Counted from the first letter of the stretch, positions 1 to 9,988 are shown. The stretch is DNA of 64,000 nt from Prorocentrum cordatum (GCA_963575745.1 CAUYUJ010001292.1:440001-504000), one strand, 5' to 3'. The notes: a model not told the origin generated them from the letters alone. Numbers and translations: made by a program.

Positions 1-228
1 CCCCATTTGCTCGGACCCCATCTGGGAGGCATCCACCCTCCTCCACCTCCTCCCATGAAGAACGTTGCGGCTATCGCTGGACTCGGCCTCGAGCGCAGCT
101 CGTGCCCTGCCGTGGCGCCAGTTGATCGTCCCCCTCTGCTTCCGCCGCCGTTGCTGCTGCTCCCCTCCTCGGCTGTGTGCGGGTGGTACTTCGGAGGCAC
201 GCGTCGCCCCCCAGGGTTCACAGTCACT
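1..228. other. No feature recognised
   Basis: Pyrimidine-rich sequence with open frames on both strands but no protein-like stretch, splice pattern or repeat that I can defend. Confidence 0.4.
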
Positions 229-288
229 CCTCCCCCTCCTCCTCCTCCTCCTCCTCCTCCTCCTCCTCCTCCTCCTCCTCGTCCTCGA
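229..288. repeat. (TCC)n microsatellite
   Basis: A nearly perfect TCC/CCT trinucleotide run of about 55 bases. The poly-Pro, poly-Leu and poly-Glu frames across it follow from the repeat and are not evidence of genes. Confidence 0.95.
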
Positions 289-1020
289 TTGTGAGTCGAT
301 GGCGCGGGGCCGGTTGAGCACCGCAACGGGGGCGGGCCCGAGGGGGGGGGAAGGGGGAACACCCCCAGGCGGCGACGAGCGCAGAGAAGCTTCTCTCGCC
401 CATGGCCCCGAGACATCGGAGAGGCATCTTCGTGTCAGTCTACAGCGCCAGCACCTGGCCTGTATGGCATCTCGCAGAAAGAAGCCTTACCAGCCCCAAG
501 GAGGCCATATGCCCGCGATGTGACTAGCAAGTTGTTCCGCTCGACCTCCACCAATATTGGCACTGCCCTGGAAATGATCAGATTCCTGAGTGCCAGAAGT
601 CTGACCACCTACGCGAGCGTGCCATCCAAGAGGCAGGTGCTGCGCCGTGCTTTCGGCTTCGGGGTCCGATCCCCAACGAGCGGGCCGCCGTGCCATCCCC
701 AATGGACGCGCCAGAGTCTCTTGACGTGGCCTCTGACCGAGTGGCTCCGTGCGAACCCCCTGGTAATGAGTGTGGTTTGCTGGCGATGGTATGGGAGGGT
801 CTCTCAGCACACCCAACAGAAATTTTAGAAGAACAGCCATTTCCAGTGATTCCAGATTTCGCAAAAGAAAATCAACAGTCTGGACTGGACCCTGGCCGTT
901 TCCTCGGAGCTCTCTTTGTTGGTTCGCAGAACTTCCATATTCATATATATATATATGGGCCTGGACAACCGTCTAAGAGATCGCCTCGAGTGAAGTTCGT
1001 CTTCTCTTAGCTTAGAAATT
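289..1020. other. No gene recognised; short AT microsatellite and a tRNA-like repeat copy
   Basis: No frame has convincing protein character. A short TATATA run lies near 943-955. Positions 719-800 are a diverged copy of the tRNA-like segment seen at 1159-1240. Confidence 0.4.
719..800 (+). repeat. tRNA-like (SINE-like) repeat, copy 1
   Basis: The segment carries ACCGAGTGGCTCCGTGCG followed by a CCCCCTGGT block and is about 80 percent alike, by eye, to 1159-1240. The start resembles a pol III box A (TGGCCGAGTGG type, as in tRNA-Ser and tRNA-Leu). No good box B follows, so it is at most a decayed tRNA-derived SINE. Confidence 0.3.
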
Positions 1021-1027
1021 CCGAACT

Positions 1028-1345
1028 CTAACCAGGGGCGTAGCGGACCCCCGAGTGAGACGGTGTGGCTGGGGATGCGCTCGCTTGGCCTCCGCCGCCC
1101 CTGCCGCCAGCTCCCTGGCCGACCTTGCCGGCCAAGGGGGAACCTTCCTCTGACTTAGCCTTTGGCCGAGTGGCTCCGTGCTAACCCCCTGGTGATGAGT
1201 GGTGGTTCGCTGGCCATGGTTCGGCAGCGTCTCTCGGTGGCGGACCCTCGAGTGAGACGGTATGGCTCCGGGGATGCGCTCGCCTGGCCTCCGCCGCATC
1301 CCCGCTGCCGGCTCCCTGGCCGACCCTCTCCGGGCGCCAACGGGG
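1028..1345. repeat. Two-copy tandem repeat, ~210-bp unit, containing a tRNA-like segment
   Basis: A block beginning near 1030 (GTAGCGGACCCCCGAGTGAG) returns near 1240 (GGCGGACCCTCGAGTGAGAC), and both copies continue to a CTCCCTGGCCGACC motif. Between them, at 1159-1240, lies the second tRNA-like segment with TTGGCCGAGTGGCTCCG. No CDS is supported here. Confidence 0.6.
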
Positions 1346-1467
1346 GGAGCCTTCCCGGGACGCCTCCGACCGTCCACATGTCCGCCCACCCCGCCCCCAA
1401 AAGTGCTGCCGCGCCACGAGGAGCCTCGAGGAGGCAGAGGCCACCCTTGAGCACCTCGACGACCTAG

Positions 1468-1672
1468 ATCGAAGAAGACAAAAGCGCCATACACAGACTT
1501 TTGGCGCTCCGCGCGGATTTCTTGGACGCGCGCTGGGTCCCCCCTGCGGCGCCTCCGGCGCCGCCCCTGGCGCGCGGAGCGCGCCAGGGAGGGGGGTCCA
1601 GCGCAGATCCGAGAAATCCGCGCGGAGCACTACACAAGTTTCTGTTTATGGCGTTTCTCCTTCTTATGTTGG
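1468..1672. mobile_element. MITE-like element with long imperfect inverted repeats
   Basis: The left arm (about 1468-1525) and right arm (about 1605-1672) are reverse complements over most of their length. Key matching parts are GCTCCGCGCGGATTTCT against AGAAATCCGCGCGGAGC, plus the outer GCGCCATACACAGACTT against its counterpart near 1630-1660. The short GC-rich centre is itself palindromic. No protein is encoded. This fits a non-autonomous foldback or MITE copy; TSDs were not resolved. Confidence 0.6.
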
Positions 1673-1764
1673 AGACTCGGCAGGATGCTCGCCTCGGCCC
1701 TGCTTCTGGCTGCTTGCTGCTCGCTGCGTTGCGTGCGGCTGCTTGCCCGAATCCGCCCTCCATC

Positions 1765-1895
1765 GCCCCCCTCCCCTTTCTCCTCCTCTCTCCTCTTCTC
1801 TCCCCTCCTCTCTCCTCCTCTCTCCTCCTCTCTCCTCCTCTCCCCTCCTCTCCCCTCCTCTCTCCTCCTCTCTCTCCCTCTCCCTCCCTCTTTAC
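1765..1895. repeat. Pyrimidine minisatellite (TCCTCTCTCC-type)
   Basis: A polypyrimidine strand made of repeating CTCCTCTCTC and CCCTCCTCT units. The strong strand asymmetry could form triplex DNA. Confidence 0.9.
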
Positions 1896-1984
1896 AATTA
1901 CTCAATATGAACATACTCTCCCTCTTCCCCTGATGGCGTCCGGGTGATGGCCGCGCACCCCCCGCGTACTGTTTTTTACACAGG

Positions 1985-2190
1985 ATGCCCGGGAAATGCC
2001 GGGAAACGACTCTCGCTGAGGCGCCGGCGTCATTTGTTCCCAAAATGCTGCTCTCGTTGAGGCGCCGGCCTCATTTCTGCTCCCGAATCGTTCCGAATCG
2101 TGCTCCCGCTGCAGCGTGGGCCTCATTTTCGGATCGGTGTTTGGCCTCCGTCGTTCAGGATGGCGTTCTCGCCCCAGCGCGGGCCTTTTT
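1985..2190. repeat. Degenerate ~50-60-bp tandem repeat, also present at 45360-45455
   Basis: Units of the kind CTCTCGYTGAGGCGCCGG-CRTCATTT recur about every 45-60 bp. The last part (GCAGCGTGGGCCTCATTTTC with a TCCGTCGTTCAG tail) is repeated at 45360-45455, so this is a dispersed repeat and not a unique gene. Confidence 0.55.
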
Positions 2191-2221
2191 CTCGCGCGCC
2201 CATCCGCCCGCCACCACCGCG

Positions 2222-2436
2222 CCGCACCGCCACCACCACCACCACCACCACCACCACCACCACAACCACCACCAGCACCAGCACCACCAGTACCAACACC
2301 ACCACCACCAGCACCACCACCACCAGCACCACCACCACCACCACCCACCACCACCACCACCACCACCACCACCACCACCACCACCACCACCACCACCACC
2401 ACCACCACCACCACCACCACCACCACGACAACCACG
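2222..2436. repeat. (CCA)n microsatellite
   Basis: More than 200 bases of CAC/CCA with a few AGC and AAC interruptions. It produces poly-His, poly-Thr and poly-Pro frames that should not be annotated as proteins. Confidence 0.97.
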
Positions 2437-2523
2437 CACACACGCACGCACGCACGCACGTGCACCACCACCCACTACGCACGCGCGCGCGGAGCCACAG
2501 GTCCGCTACGACACGGATAGAGA

Positions 2524-2595
2524 AAATCAGCGCCATGGTAAGGGATGGGAGGGAGGGGTAGGACGTCAGATATGACGCGAGCGCACCTAGCTTGC
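2524..2595 (+). repeat. Dispersed ~72-bp repeat (inverted copy at 5678-5750)
   Basis: Contains GGACGTCAGATATGACGCGA. The reverse complement of 5678-5750 gives nearly the same sequence, including the flanking GCCATGGTAA. The two copies lie in opposite orientation about 3.1 kb apart. Confidence 0.7.
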
Positions 2596-2599
2596 CTGC

Positions 2600-3015
2600 T
2601 TCCCCTCTCCAGCCCTCACCTGCCCCCTGCTCCTCCCCTGAGCTCCGACGTCGCGAAACAGGGAAGTAAGCATCGTGGAACGTCACGGCCGCAGCCCCAG
2701 GCCCCTTCTTCCTGCGCAGCCCTTCGAGCCGGAGGTCGATCTGTGAGGGCCCCGGGGCCGGAGGCCTGGAGAGGACGCCCGGCTCGAACAAGCCAAGACG
2801 TCTGGATCTCAGGGTCCCTCGGGCCCTCCTCCCTTCTTCCCCATCCGTCTTCGGGTGTTGCTCTGGAGGTGCCCCCCCTGGGCCAGGGTGCCCCCCAGGA
2901 TTCCTCTCGGGGCAGCGAAAGCGGCCTCCAGAGCGCCCCCCTCACGAGGCCCAGAGCGCCCCAGGGGCTCCAAAATGAAGCGAATTGCTGGGCGGGCGAA
3001 GGAGGAGGGGAGGAC
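2600..3015. other. No gene recognised
   Basis: GC-rich sequence with open frames on both strands, none with clear protein character. A plus-strand reading over 2855-2995 is mildly exon-like but has no recognisable domain. Confidence 0.3.
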
Positions 3016-3019
3016 CTCA

Positions 3020-3395
3020 CCCTCCTCCTCCTCCTCCTCCTCCTCCTCCTCCTCCTCCCCTCCCCTTCCTCCTCCTACTCCTATTCTTCTTCCTCCTCCC
3101 CCTCCTCCTCCCCCCTCCCTCCTCCCCCTCCTCCTCCCCCCCCCCTCCTCCTCCCCCTCCTCCTCCTCCTCCTCCTTCTCTCCTCCTCCTCCCCCTCCTC
3201 CTCCTCCTGCCTCCTCCTCCGCCTCCTCCTCCTCTCCTCCTCCTCCTCCTCCTTCCCCTCCTCCTCCTCCTCCTCCTCTTTCTCCTCCTCCTCCTCCTTC
3301 TCCTCCTCCGTTCTTCCCTGGTTATCCTTCTACCCCTGCTGAGCTCTCTCTCTCTCTCTCTCTCCCTCTCTCTCTCTCTCCCTCTCTCTCTCTCT
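3020..3395. repeat. Degenerate (TCC)n tract followed by (TC)n
   Basis: About 290 bases of TCC with C-run and TTC interruptions, then a TC dinucleotide tract at about 3344-3395. The plus strand is almost entirely pyrimidine. Confidence 0.95.
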
Positions 3396-3414
3396 GCCCG
3401 GATCGAGCTCGGCA

Positions 3415-3545
3415 ATCGAGGTACGTCCAGATATGTATTGAGGCAAGTCCATATCAATCCAGGTAAGTCCAGAGTATACCCAGGTTAACCTTGAACAGGT
3501 CATGGAAGCTCCAGTGCGAGTCGATGGACAGCAGAAGTCGTTAAG
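3415..3545. repeat. 10-11-bp periodic repeat with conserved tail (second copy 17340-17510)
   Basis: Near-repeats of AGGTACGTCCAGATATGT and AATCCAGGTAAGTCC recur every 10-11 bases. They are followed by GCTCCAGTGCGAGTCGATGG and then CAGCAGAAGTCGTTAAG. The same order, with an almost identical tail, occurs at 17340-17510, so this is one dispersed family. Confidence 0.65.
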
Positions 3546-3717
3546 TCCTCGCAGTCGGGCCGCTGAAAGAAGGAACGCCAAATAAGGAACGAAGCCCCTT
3601 CTTGGCCCTGTGAGCGCCTCCGTGCCCCAGGAGGGCAAGAGGGACAGCACTGGAGGGGCCTGAGGAACATCGAACCCCTTCCGAACCCAAACTGTTCCTG
3701 ATTTCAGCGTCTTGACT

Positions 3718-3840
3718 GTACAGTGCCTCTTTTTTATACATGCTCCGCGTGCGGATCATGTATTAAATATGCAGTGATTTTGTGTTAAAGCCAACGATGA
3801 GTTCGTGCATAAGTCTATTCATACATTAGTCAACGATATA
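3718..3840 (-). mobile_element. Partial copy of a small AT-rich element (full copy 4260-4413)
   Basis: Positions 3718-3766 (TACAGTGCC ... CATGCTCCGCGTGCGGATCA) are the reverse complement of 4366-4413. Positions about 3798-3835 match the reverse complement of the interior of the same element. The far end is not recognisable. Confidence 0.55.
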
Positions 3841-4010
3841 TATATACATATATAGATGGAGAGAAAGAGAGTTCAACATCTAGATTATTTTCTGTATTAT
3901 AGTCAGTCTAGTCATTCTACATTCTAGTCATTCTGTATTCTAGAGTTAAGGCTAATATAGTCATTCTATATTCTATATTATAACAGCGATAGAGTTAAAC
4001 AATCCTATCT
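3841..4010. repeat. AT-rich microsatellite and short ~20-bp minisatellite
   Basis: TATATA runs are followed by repeats of TAGTCATTCTRTATTCTA between about 3900 and 3985. No gene. Confidence 0.7.
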
Positions 4011-4214
4011 GTTAAAAAAATCCTATGCGTCAGAAGCTGCCCTGTGCCGATACAGTGCGCGGTCCCCGGAAGTCCTGGCCCTCTCCCCGGGGTTGGCTCC
4101 TCCTCCCGAGCGGCTGCCTGGCCGTCCGCTGCGGCACGGCAAGCGGCCCCCGTAGAGGCCGAGAGCGGCCCCGGGCCGCCCGCCCGGGGCTCTGCAAGGG
4201 CGCAGGGCGCACGC

Positions 4215-4552
4215 ACGGTCAGCCCGCATGGTGAGGATTGGCAGCCTTCCCAAGGGCACAGGGCAGTGTTCGATACGTAGGATTTGAAAAGGGATAGGGT
4301 TTTGAGTAATGATTCATGTATGAATAAATGCATGCATGAGCTCATTTTTTTAATACTGAATCCCCGCATGTTTAACACATGATCCGCACGCGGAGCATGC
4401 ATTGAAAACGGCACTGTACCCTTGCGTCCTTGCCCCCTCGGTCCATCCTTCGCCACGTTCGCTGGCCGCGCCCCGCTCGAAGAGCTTCGAATCGGGCGTC
4501 CAAGGCCCTTGCATCCTTATCGCGTAGCCTTACTGCACGGGTGGACTGTACA
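4215..4552. mobile_element. Dispersed inverted-repeat element (AAGGATG family) carrying a nested insertion
   Basis: The left part (about 4215-4259) and right part (about 4411-4552) together match the uninterrupted copy at 34835-35005. They share GGCAGCCTTCCCAAGG-like, CCCTTGCGTCCTTGCC-like and GGCCCTTGCATCCTTA segments. The ~150-bp AT-richer sequence at 4260-4413 is an insertion within this copy. Confidence 0.6.
4260..4413 (+). mobile_element. Nested small AT-rich element
   Basis: This block interrupts the AAGGATG-family repeat. Its ends are weakly inverted (GGGCAGTGTTCG at the left; the right end reverse-complements to GGTACAGTGCCG). A related truncated copy lies in the opposite orientation at 3718-3840. 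Confidence 0.5.
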
Positions 4553-4844
4553 CGCGCATGAAATCACGCTGGTTTCGAGAGTACGCATCGCGCGCACGCT
4601 CGTGCCACGCGGCTGGTCTCGCTGACCAGGGGGCCGTATTCATGTACGCGGTTGGGCGCGTACGTCCTTTGTGGGCTCCATGGATCTCCCCTCCCCAGGC
4701 CCAGGATCGGCGGCACCACAAGATACTGACGCTGCGCGTGCGTGGCCCCCCCCCAGGGGCGACGCGCGCACCTAGAAATCTTGAAGTATATGCGTCGTGG
4801 CGGTCGCTTTCTGGCCGTACCGCTCGGGAAACGATGCATACATA
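4553..4844. other. No feature recognised
   Basis: Unique-looking sequence without a convincing reading frame or repeat. Confidence 0.35.
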
Positions 4845-4985
4845 CATATGTATATATGTACATAAATATGTCGTATGTATATATATATATATATGCGTAT
4901 ACATATATACACATGCATATACATATATGTGCACACATATGTAACTATACATACATTGATGTACATATATATATATGTGTGTATG
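4845..4985. repeat. AT-rich (TACATA)n-type microsatellite
   Basis: Alternating CATA, TGTA and TATA steps over about 140 bases. The open frames across it are Tyr/Ile/Cys artefacts. Confidence 0.9.
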
Positions 4986-5077
4986 GTACAAGATGGTTGT
5001 ACTAGATGTTAGGGTCGGGCGCACGCCTCCGAGGAAGACGCGCACAGCACCACCGTGCCCCCTGCGCGCCCCCGCAG

Positions 5078-5270
5078 GAGGGCATCCTCGGGTCGAAGAC
5101 CAAGGCCACCTACCAGCAGACGCCCGCCGCGAAGGGCAAGGGCAAGGGTAAGGGCGGCGCCCTCCCGCGGAGGCGGGAGCCCTCCTTCCGGGAGCGCGCC
5201 CCGCCCCCGCGGCGACGCCGCGCCCCCGCAGCGGCGCCACGGTCGGGCGCGGCGTGGGGAGGAGAGGCGG
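5078..5270 (+). CDS. Possible coding exon, Lys/Gly-rich then Arg/Pro-rich (hypothetical)
   Basis: After a CCCGCAG acceptor-like site at 5071-5077 the frame reads EGILGSKTKATYQQTPAAKG, then alternating Lys-Gly (KGKGKGKGG), then an Arg/Pro-rich stretch. Third codon positions are almost all G or C over the first 30 codons (ATC CTC, AAG ACC AAG GCC ACC TAC CAG CAG ACG), as expected for a real GC-biased exon. The frame then runs into a GGA microsatellite at 5328, where coding probably ends earlier. No domain is recognised; the start is set by the acceptor and the end is unknown. It could be a chance frame. Confidence 0.3.
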
Positions 5271-5327
5271 TCCTCGGCCTCGGTCCGGGGATGGGGGGAG
5301 GGGGAGCGAGGAGGCGCAGGAGGGGGA

Positions 5328-5672
5328 ACGAGGAGGAGGAGGAGGAGGAGGAGGAGAGGAGGAGGAGGGGAGAGGAGGAGGAGGAGGGGGAGAAGGGGGA
5401 GGAGGAGAAGGGAGGAGGAGGAGGAGGAGGAGAGGAGAGGAGAGGAGGGGGGGAGAGGATTAGGAGGAGGAGGGGGAGGGGGGAGGAGGAGGAGGAGGAG
5501 GAGGGAGGAGGAGGAGGAGGAGGAGGAGGAGGAGGAGGGGGAGGAGGAGGGAGGAGGAGGAGAGGAGGAGGAGGAGGAGGACAGGAGGAGGAGGAGGAGG
5601 ACAGGAGGAGGAGGAGGAGGAGGAGGAGGCGGAGGAGGAGGAGGAGGAGGAGAAGGAGGAGGAGGCGGGGGA
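5328..5672. repeat. (GGA)n microsatellite
   Basis: About 340 bases of GGA/GAG with GGGG interruptions on the plus strand; a polypurine tract. Confidence 0.97.
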
Positions 5673-5677
5673 GGGTA

Positions 5678-5750
5678 CAAGGTAGGCGCGCTCGCGTCAT
5701 ACCTGACGTCTTACCCCTGCCTCTCATCCTTTACCATGTCGCAGATCTTC
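5678..5750 (-). repeat. Dispersed ~72-bp repeat (inverted copy of 2524-2595)
   Basis: Its reverse complement contains AAGACGTCAGGTATGACGCG and the GCCTACC block that align with 2524-2595. Both copies sit next to a trinucleotide tract. Confidence 0.7.
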
Positions 5751-6125
5751 ACTCCCAAGTGGCCGAATCCACGGAAATGGAACAAACGATGAGACGGGAG
5801 CGCCAGTTAGGAAGAACCGGAAGTGCGGAAATGAAGTTAAAGATGCAGTGATTTCGCCTTTTTTTGAAGGACCAGCAACATCCGCATTGGAAACCGCACA
5901 AACAAGCACAAGTTGTGCAGCGCACATGTCAGTAAAACAAAAAAGAAAACATACGCCGAGGGGGAGCGAAAGCGTCGGATTGGACAAACACAGGACAGGC
6001 CACATACTGGAGTCCCGAGTGTGTTAGAACACTACGCGGAAAACACAGGTGCGTTTTTGTCCACTCGCTTTGGGGGGAGAGGAGAACAACGTTTCTTATA
6101 GTGTAGTCGTTGGTCAGGCGGGGAA
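5751..6125. other. No gene recognised
   Basis: Mixed-composition sequence with no convincing frame. Two short inverted matches (GAAAACA-type) do not reach element size. Confidence 0.35.
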
Positions 6126-6128
6126 CGA

Positions 6129-6239
6129 GGAGGAGGAGGAGGAGGAGGAGGAGGAGGAAAGGAGGAGGAGGAGGGGGAGGAGAGGGAGGAGGAAAAGGAG
6201 GAGGATAAGCAGGAGCAGGTTGAGGATCAGGAAAAAGGG

Positions 6240-6279
<40 letters not shown>

Positions 6280-6375
6280 GAGAAGGTGGAGGAGGAGAAG
6301 GAGCTGGAGGAGGAGGAAGAAGAAGAAGAGAAGGGGAAGGAGGAGGAGAATGGGAAGGAGGAATAAGCGGAGGAA
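6129..6375. repeat. (GGA/GAA)n polypurine tract
   Basis: Continuous purine-rich GGA/GAA sequence before the GAT tract. Its poly-Glu frame has no non-repeat sequence attached. Confidence 0.95.
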
Positions 6376-6384
6376 AAGGAAGAG

Positions 6385-6409
6385 GATGATGATGCTTATG
6401 ATGACGATG

Positions 6410-6465
<56 letters not shown>

Positions 6466-6845
6466 CATGATGATCATGATGATCATGATGATCATGATGA
6501 TGATGATGCTGGTGATGATGCCGCTGATGATGATGCTGATGATGATGCTGATGATGATGCTGATGATTATGATGACGATGATGATGGTGATGATGATGAG
6601 GATGATGATGCTGATGATGATGATGCTGATGCTGATGATGCTGATGCTGCTGATGCTGATGCTGCTGCTGCTGCTGATGATGCTGGTGCTGGTGATGATG
6701 CTGCTGATGATGATGATGCTGGTGAAGCTGATGACGATGTTGTGGATGATGGTGATGATGATGAGGAGGAGGATGATGCTGATGCCGATGATGCTGATGC
6801 TGCTGCTGCTGATGCTGATGCTGATGATGATGCTGATGATGATGT

Positions 6846-6892
<47 letters not shown>

Positions 6893-7097
6893 ATGATGAT
6901 GATGAGGAGGAGGAGGAGGATGAGGATGAGGATGAGGATGAGGATGAGGATGAGGATGAGGATGATGATGATGATGATGATGATGATGTGATGATGAGAT
7001 GATGATGAGATGATGATGATGATGATGATGATGATATGATAATGATGATGATGATGGATGATGATGACCCGACGATGACGATGACGATGCGATGACG

Positions 7098-7188
<91 letters not shown>

Positions 7189-7215
7189 GGTGGTGGTGGT
7201 GATGATGGTGCTGAT
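6385..7215. repeat. Long (GAT)n tract with GCT, GAG and GGT variants
   Basis: About 830 bases built from GAT/ATG/TGA triplets, with sub-blocks of GATGCT, GAGGAT and a terminal GGT run (7173-7200). All six frames are long and low-complexity (poly-Asp, poly-Met, poly-Ile, poly-His, poly-Ser). None has a unique N- or C-terminal part, so this is scored as a satellite-scale microsatellite and not a gene. Confidence 0.95.
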
Positions 7216-7400
7216 GATGAGCAGGAGGAGGAGGAGCATGAGGAGGAGCAGGAAGCGGAAGGGGAGGCGCATGCCGCGCCGGCCTGTTGAGCCAGCTCCA
7301 GGGCACGATCTTTGAACTCCGCTCCACCCGCCCGTTGCTCTACGACGTCTGTGGGCGTGGGGTGTTTGCGCGTTGTGGCCTGACCTCGCGTAGTGCTTGC
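7216..7400. other. Short unique spacer between microsatellites
   Basis: A GGA tail is followed by unique sequence with no convincing frame. Confidence 0.4.
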
Positions 7401-7401
7401 A

Positions 7402-7625
7402 GCAGGAGGAGGAGGAGGAGGAGGAGGAGAAGGAGGAGGAGGAGGAGGAGGAGGAGGAGGGGGAGGAAGAGGGAGGAGGAGGAGGAGGAGGAGGAGAAGG
7501 AGGAGGAGAAGGAGGAGGAGGAGGAGGAGGAGGAGGAGGAGGAAGGAGGAAGGAGGATGAGGAGGAGGATAAGGAGGAGGAGGAGAAGGAGGAGGAGGAG
7601 GAGAAGGAGGGTGACGAGAAGGAGG
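7402..7625. repeat. (GGA/GAA)n polypurine tract
   Basis: Purine-only triplet repeat with GAAGGA variants. Confidence 0.97.
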
Positions 7626-7639
7626 AGGATTGCAGTGTA

Positions 7640-8395
7640 GTGCAGATGTCTTTGGGTTAGGCATGACCCGGTGAGGGTGCTCGTGAGGGTTGGGATGACA
7701 AACCTTGTGGTCCCAAATCCTGTGCCGGGACTGTTGTTGGCACCTGATGCTGGTGGTTGTGGATGGTATGCGTGGTCACTGACAGCCATTTCTGTTCGAT
7801 ACATTCGGTTTGGCGGGGCTGGCATCCCCAGAAAAAGGGGTGTTCGACGGACTTCTGATCAGAGGATGGGCTGGCATCCCCCAGAATAGCGTCATACGTT
7901 GGCTGCCTAACCTGGTAGAGGGGGCACGGGGCAGCGCACAGGGGGCCACAAGAAAAGGCGGGTTGCTACATTAGTTGGGACATGTGCGCCTGCTGCACCG
8001 CAGGGAAGATCGCCATCCTGGCGTTGACGGGGGGGGCCCGCTCCGCATCGGGGCAGCATGGATCCCTGCTTTGCATCAGGCCAGGACGCCACTTCAGGGG
8101 CGACAAGGGGGGACTTGCGCCATCGCAGGTGGGACCGCCATCTCAGGGGTGACACGGGTAGGCAGCTCTCAGGCAGGCCAGGTCGTTCCACCCAGGGAGG
8201 ACGGGGTGGACCCTTTTCCACTGCAACCGATGTCTCCGTTGCGGGATGACAAGAGGGACCTGCTCCACAGGATTGCCGACCGCCACGCTGGCAGCTTCTG
8301 GGGGAAACCAGTCGACGACCATCGACAAGAAAGCGCGCAGACTACGAGACACGTATTCATGCATTCCGTCAAGGGGTGCGGCGTGAGGGAATGCA
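7640..8395. other. No gene recognised; weak local repeats
   Basis: Short phrases such as GGGCTGGCATCCCC and CGCCATCYYAGGGGTGAC recur locally. An 80-codon plus-strand frame at 7671-7889 looks somewhat protein-like but has no splice support or recognised domain. Confidence 0.3.
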
Positions 8396-8397
8396 GT

Positions 8398-9000
8398 GCC
8401 GCCGGCCTTGCCGCCGGGCGACGTCCTTGCGGCAGCAGCCTCGCGACGGGGGTGGGCGTGCATTATCTCAGGATGCGCGACGGAAGGCGTTGCCGCCAGC
8501 CAACGCCCAAAAGGGGACAAACCTCAGTGAGAAGGTGCAGGACCGCCGACCTTTCCGCCGGGCAGTGTCCTTGAAGCAAGCTGCCTCGCAAGTGCGGTGA
8601 GCGTGCGTAATTTGCGGATACGAAATGAGGCACTGCCGCCATCCAGTGTGAAATAAGAAACGACGTGAAACTGTACAGGACCGCTGGCTTTGCCGACGGG
8701 CAGCGTCCTTGGGGCAACAGCCTCGCAACAGGGGTAGTCGCGCACAGTCTTCGGACGCACAATGGTTGGCACTGCCGCCAGCCAGCGCCCAAAAAGGTAC
8801 GAGCCTTGGTGGCGGTTCGACGTGAGAAGGTGCAGGGCCGTTGGCCTTGCCGCCAGGAGACGTCCTTGAGGCATCTGCCTCGCGGCGGGGTGCGCGCGCA
8901 GAGACGGCGAATGCTCGCACACTGGCATTGCCGACCCCGCCGAAGCGAAGTGTGAGACAGAACCAGGGAGAAAGGGTGCAGGACCGCCGGCCTTGCTGCC
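8398..9000. repeat. Tandem array, about four ~145-155-bp units
   Basis: Each unit starts with a form of CCGCCGGCCTTGCCGCCGG and continues with GACGTCCTTGCGGCA, CCTCGCGAC and TGCCGCCAGCCAACGC. Starts are near 8398, 8546, 8689 and 8838. Units differ at many sites. No protein frame is conserved across them. Confidence 0.7.
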
Positions 9001-9007
9001 CCCCAGA

Positions 9008-9118
9008 AAAAAACACACACACACGTGTGTACGTGTATGTACATAGATGTATACATACATATACTGAGAGAGAGAGGAACAAATAAATAAACACATAAAG
9101 AGAGAGAGAAACAGAGAA

Positions 9119-9157
<39 letters not shown>

Positions 9158-9262
9158 AAGAAAGAAAAAGAGAGAGAGAGAGAGAGAGACATAAAGAGAG
9201 AGAGAGAGAGAGAACGAGAGAACGAGAGAACGAGAGAAAGAAAGAGACAGAAAACAAACAAG
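9008..9262. repeat. (CA)n then long (GA)n microsatellite
   Basis: A short CA run, a TACATA segment, then about 190 bases of GA with AAAG and ACAT interruptions. Confidence 0.95.
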
Positions 9263-9407
9263 AAACACAGGGCTGCCACGGAGGCATCTAGCGCCGCCCA
9301 GTGCTTTTTCGGCCCGCCTCACGGGAGCTCCAAGAGGGGCCAACAATCTGTCTTGAACAAGGCCCGTTTTCGTGACAGGTTGTTGGGCCTTCTTGGAGCC
9401 CTGAACA

Positions 9408-9480
9408 TGGAGGAGGAGTAGGTGAAGGAGGAGGAGGAGGACGAGGAGGAGGAGGAGGAGGAGGAGGAGGAGGAGGAAGG
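9408..9480. repeat. (GGA)n microsatellite
   Basis: About 70 bases of GGA triplets. Confidence 0.95.
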
Positions 9481-9845
9481 ACAACTCTGCCCTCTGCGCT
9501 CCAGCCCCGTGCCAGATTTCGCATATTCCTCTCGACTTTTCTGTCTGGAAGCCTTTCCACCGCTGAAGTATCATCGCTCCAGCTGCTGCCGCCTAGTTGG
9601 TGCCGCTTGCCTTCTGCAGGCTCCTTGCCCCTCCGCGTCTTACGACCCAGTTCCGATGGCTGCCTGCTGCTTGCACGCGCGTTGCTTTCCTCTCCCCGCT
9701 CCGCACAGGCGGGGACCCTGCTCCCTCCCGCCTGAAAGGGCCCCGTCGAGCCGTTGGAAAAACCGCGACGGAAGGTCCTTGGCAGTTTTCGGCTTCTGGG
9801 GGCTCTCACTGGGCCCCTGGGGCCGTCAAATATCAGCCACGCGCA
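9481..9845. other. No gene recognised
   Basis: Both strands have long open frames rich in Cys, Pro and Arg, with no domain, splice signal or repeat. Confidence 0.35.
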
Positions 9846-9846
9846 G

Positions 9847-9988
9847 AGGGGGTGGGGGGAGGAGGGAGGGCTTCTTAGAAGCACCCCTGCTTCTTAGAAG
9901 GCGCGGGCCGTATCTGTAGATGTAAGGCCGGCGCCTTCTAAGAAGCAGCCTGCTTCTGACAGCCCTCCCCCCTCCCCCCACCCCCTTG
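9847..9988. repeat. Long near-perfect hairpin (foldback), ~60-bp arms
   Basis: The arms pair GGGTGGGGGGAGGAGGGAGG with CCCTCCCCCCTCCCCCCACC, then CTGCTTCTTAGAAGGCGC with its complement GCGCCTTCTAAGAAGCAG. Only about 20 bases around 9910-9930 are left as a loop. A CTTCTTAGAAG palindrome occurs inside the arm. It could be a foldback element or the source of a hairpin RNA. Confidence 0.7.

Noticed and set aside
1162-1240. Functional tRNA gene
   Set aside because: A box A-like start is present but there is no matching acceptor stem, anticodon arm or TTCGANTC-type box B in the right place.
5929-7327. Very long minus-strand frames (447 and 366 codons) rich in Ile, His or Ser
   Set aside because: They lie almost entirely in GGA and GAT microsatellites; all six frames are open there and no unique protein sequence is attached.
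8398-9000. CRISPR-like array
   Set aside because: Units are ~150-bp diverged tandem repeats without short identical repeats and unique spacers, and the genome is eukaryotic.
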